From Larus michahellis (lineage: Eukaryota; Chordata; Aves; Charadriiformes; Laridae): 64,000 nt of DNA. Positions within the stretch are counted from its first letter, which is position 1; every line of letters begins with the position of its first letter. Where the stretch lies: assembly GCF_964199755.1 (NCBI RefSeq), contig NC_133897.1, forward strand, positions 11,496,992 to 11,560,991. Reading direction: 5' to 3'. Position numbers and translations under genes: made by a program. This document shows, in pieces, positions 63,301 through 64,000 of this stretch. The notes below the pieces were generated by a model. That model was not told the origin of the DNA. It saw only the letters and a list, made by a program, of their open reading frames with translations, and made no database searches.

Positions 63301-64000
63301 GTCTTGATTAAAACACGTGCACAACTGGATCGTGATACTCTGCTGCTCACCTTTCTTTTACAGATCATTATTATTTTTAAAAATATTCTACTAGAGTACT
63401 TGGCAGCCCAACGTTAAATGATTTCATGGCAAATAAAAAAAATTGGGTTTTGTTTATTTTTATTTGATTTTGTTTCTAAGCTAGGTGCCAACCAAAAGAA
63501 ATTTGTCACAGCTGAGCAACTAATTAAAAATATCCACCCAGGAAGCAGAGTCACTCTGAGTTTTAGGAGTCCAATTATGTAGTGATTTTTTTTTTTTAAT
63601 AAGATATTTTTTGGTTCTTTATCAATTTTATGTGACATGAGCACAATGTCCTCTGTGGAAACCACTCAAAGTCTTGACAGCAAAATTTCTGTTTTCTATT
63701 TTCTTATGTCAGACAGGAAATGGGAGTGAAGGCTTTGATATTTTTTTTCCCTTTTGCTTTTTAAATAAATCTCTTATTTGACAGTACTTAACTGAAATGG
63801 CTCCTATGTCTTTCTGGTCTAGTTCTTAAGTTTATATATCTCTCTAAAGAGAGTTATGTAATACCCTTTTGGCTCTGATATAATAACAGATTTAAATGAA
63901 TGAGTGCATATTCTGTTAGCAACAACACAGCTACTCTATCATATTGTCCCGATTATCAGGCTTTTCTTTTTCCTGGAAAAATCCAATTTACCTTCTGCGC
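60372..64000. other. Probably an intron of gene B
   Basis: AT-rich, with no recognised repeat. A pyrimidine-rich patch at 60,780-60,930 is the acceptor-side texture expected of minus-strand introns read from this strand. One candidate internal exon lies at 61,321-61,446. The remaining open frames are short and unrecognised. Confidence 0.4.

Overview
This is a 64 kb piece of a bird nuclear genome. It is AT-rich, has no dense coding, and carries several CR1 LINE 3' fragments with the avian 3' end (tandem ATTCTATG-type octamers). It also holds one solo LTR of a kind I recognise from avian endogenous retroviruses and a single strong CpG island. I see no prokaryotic gene arrangement and no CRISPR. 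I cannot name the species, and none of the three gene ends below could be matched to a named gene by eye.

Layout. Positions 1-41,700 are almost certainly intronic or intergenic: AT-rich DNA with a pentanucleotide microsatellite and CR1 tail (10.3 kb), the solo LTR (10.7-11.8 kb), a CR1 (27.4 kb), a short plus-strand CR1 (35.4 kb) and older, weaker LINE relics. A CpG island spans about 41,965-42,985. On its minus strand lies a first coding exon (42,540-42,423) that starts in a good Kozak context, encodes a signal peptide and ends at a consensus splice donor in phase 1. The leftward 42 kb would then be intron 1 of that gene (gene A). On the plus strand of the same island an ATG at 42,821 in strong context runs into a GTGAGA donor after 32 nt. 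This suggests divergent transcription from a promoter between 42,541 and 42,820.

Positions 43,000-59,000 hold two CR1 fragments (44.1 and 51.3 kb), a degraded LINE (55.4 kb) and a possible plus-strand last exon at 54,174-54,462. That exon is in phase with the 42,821 exon and is followed by three AATAAA signals. In the lines I counted, the plus strand is C-rich over G left of the island and G-rich over C right of it to about 57 kb. That fits transcription leaving the island in both directions.

Positions 59,085-60,040 hold the longest CR1 copy, with readable reverse-transcriptase residues. Just beyond it, 60,371-60,320 on the minus strand looks like the last coding exon of another gene (gene B), with branch point, polypyrimidine tract, AG, 16 codons and a stop. 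A 3' UTR-like stretch with a Pumilio site follows. Gene B would extend beyond 64,000. The window is best read as the 3' end of gene B, a divergent plus-strand transcript and the first exon plus giant first intron of gene A, all inferred from sequence signals.
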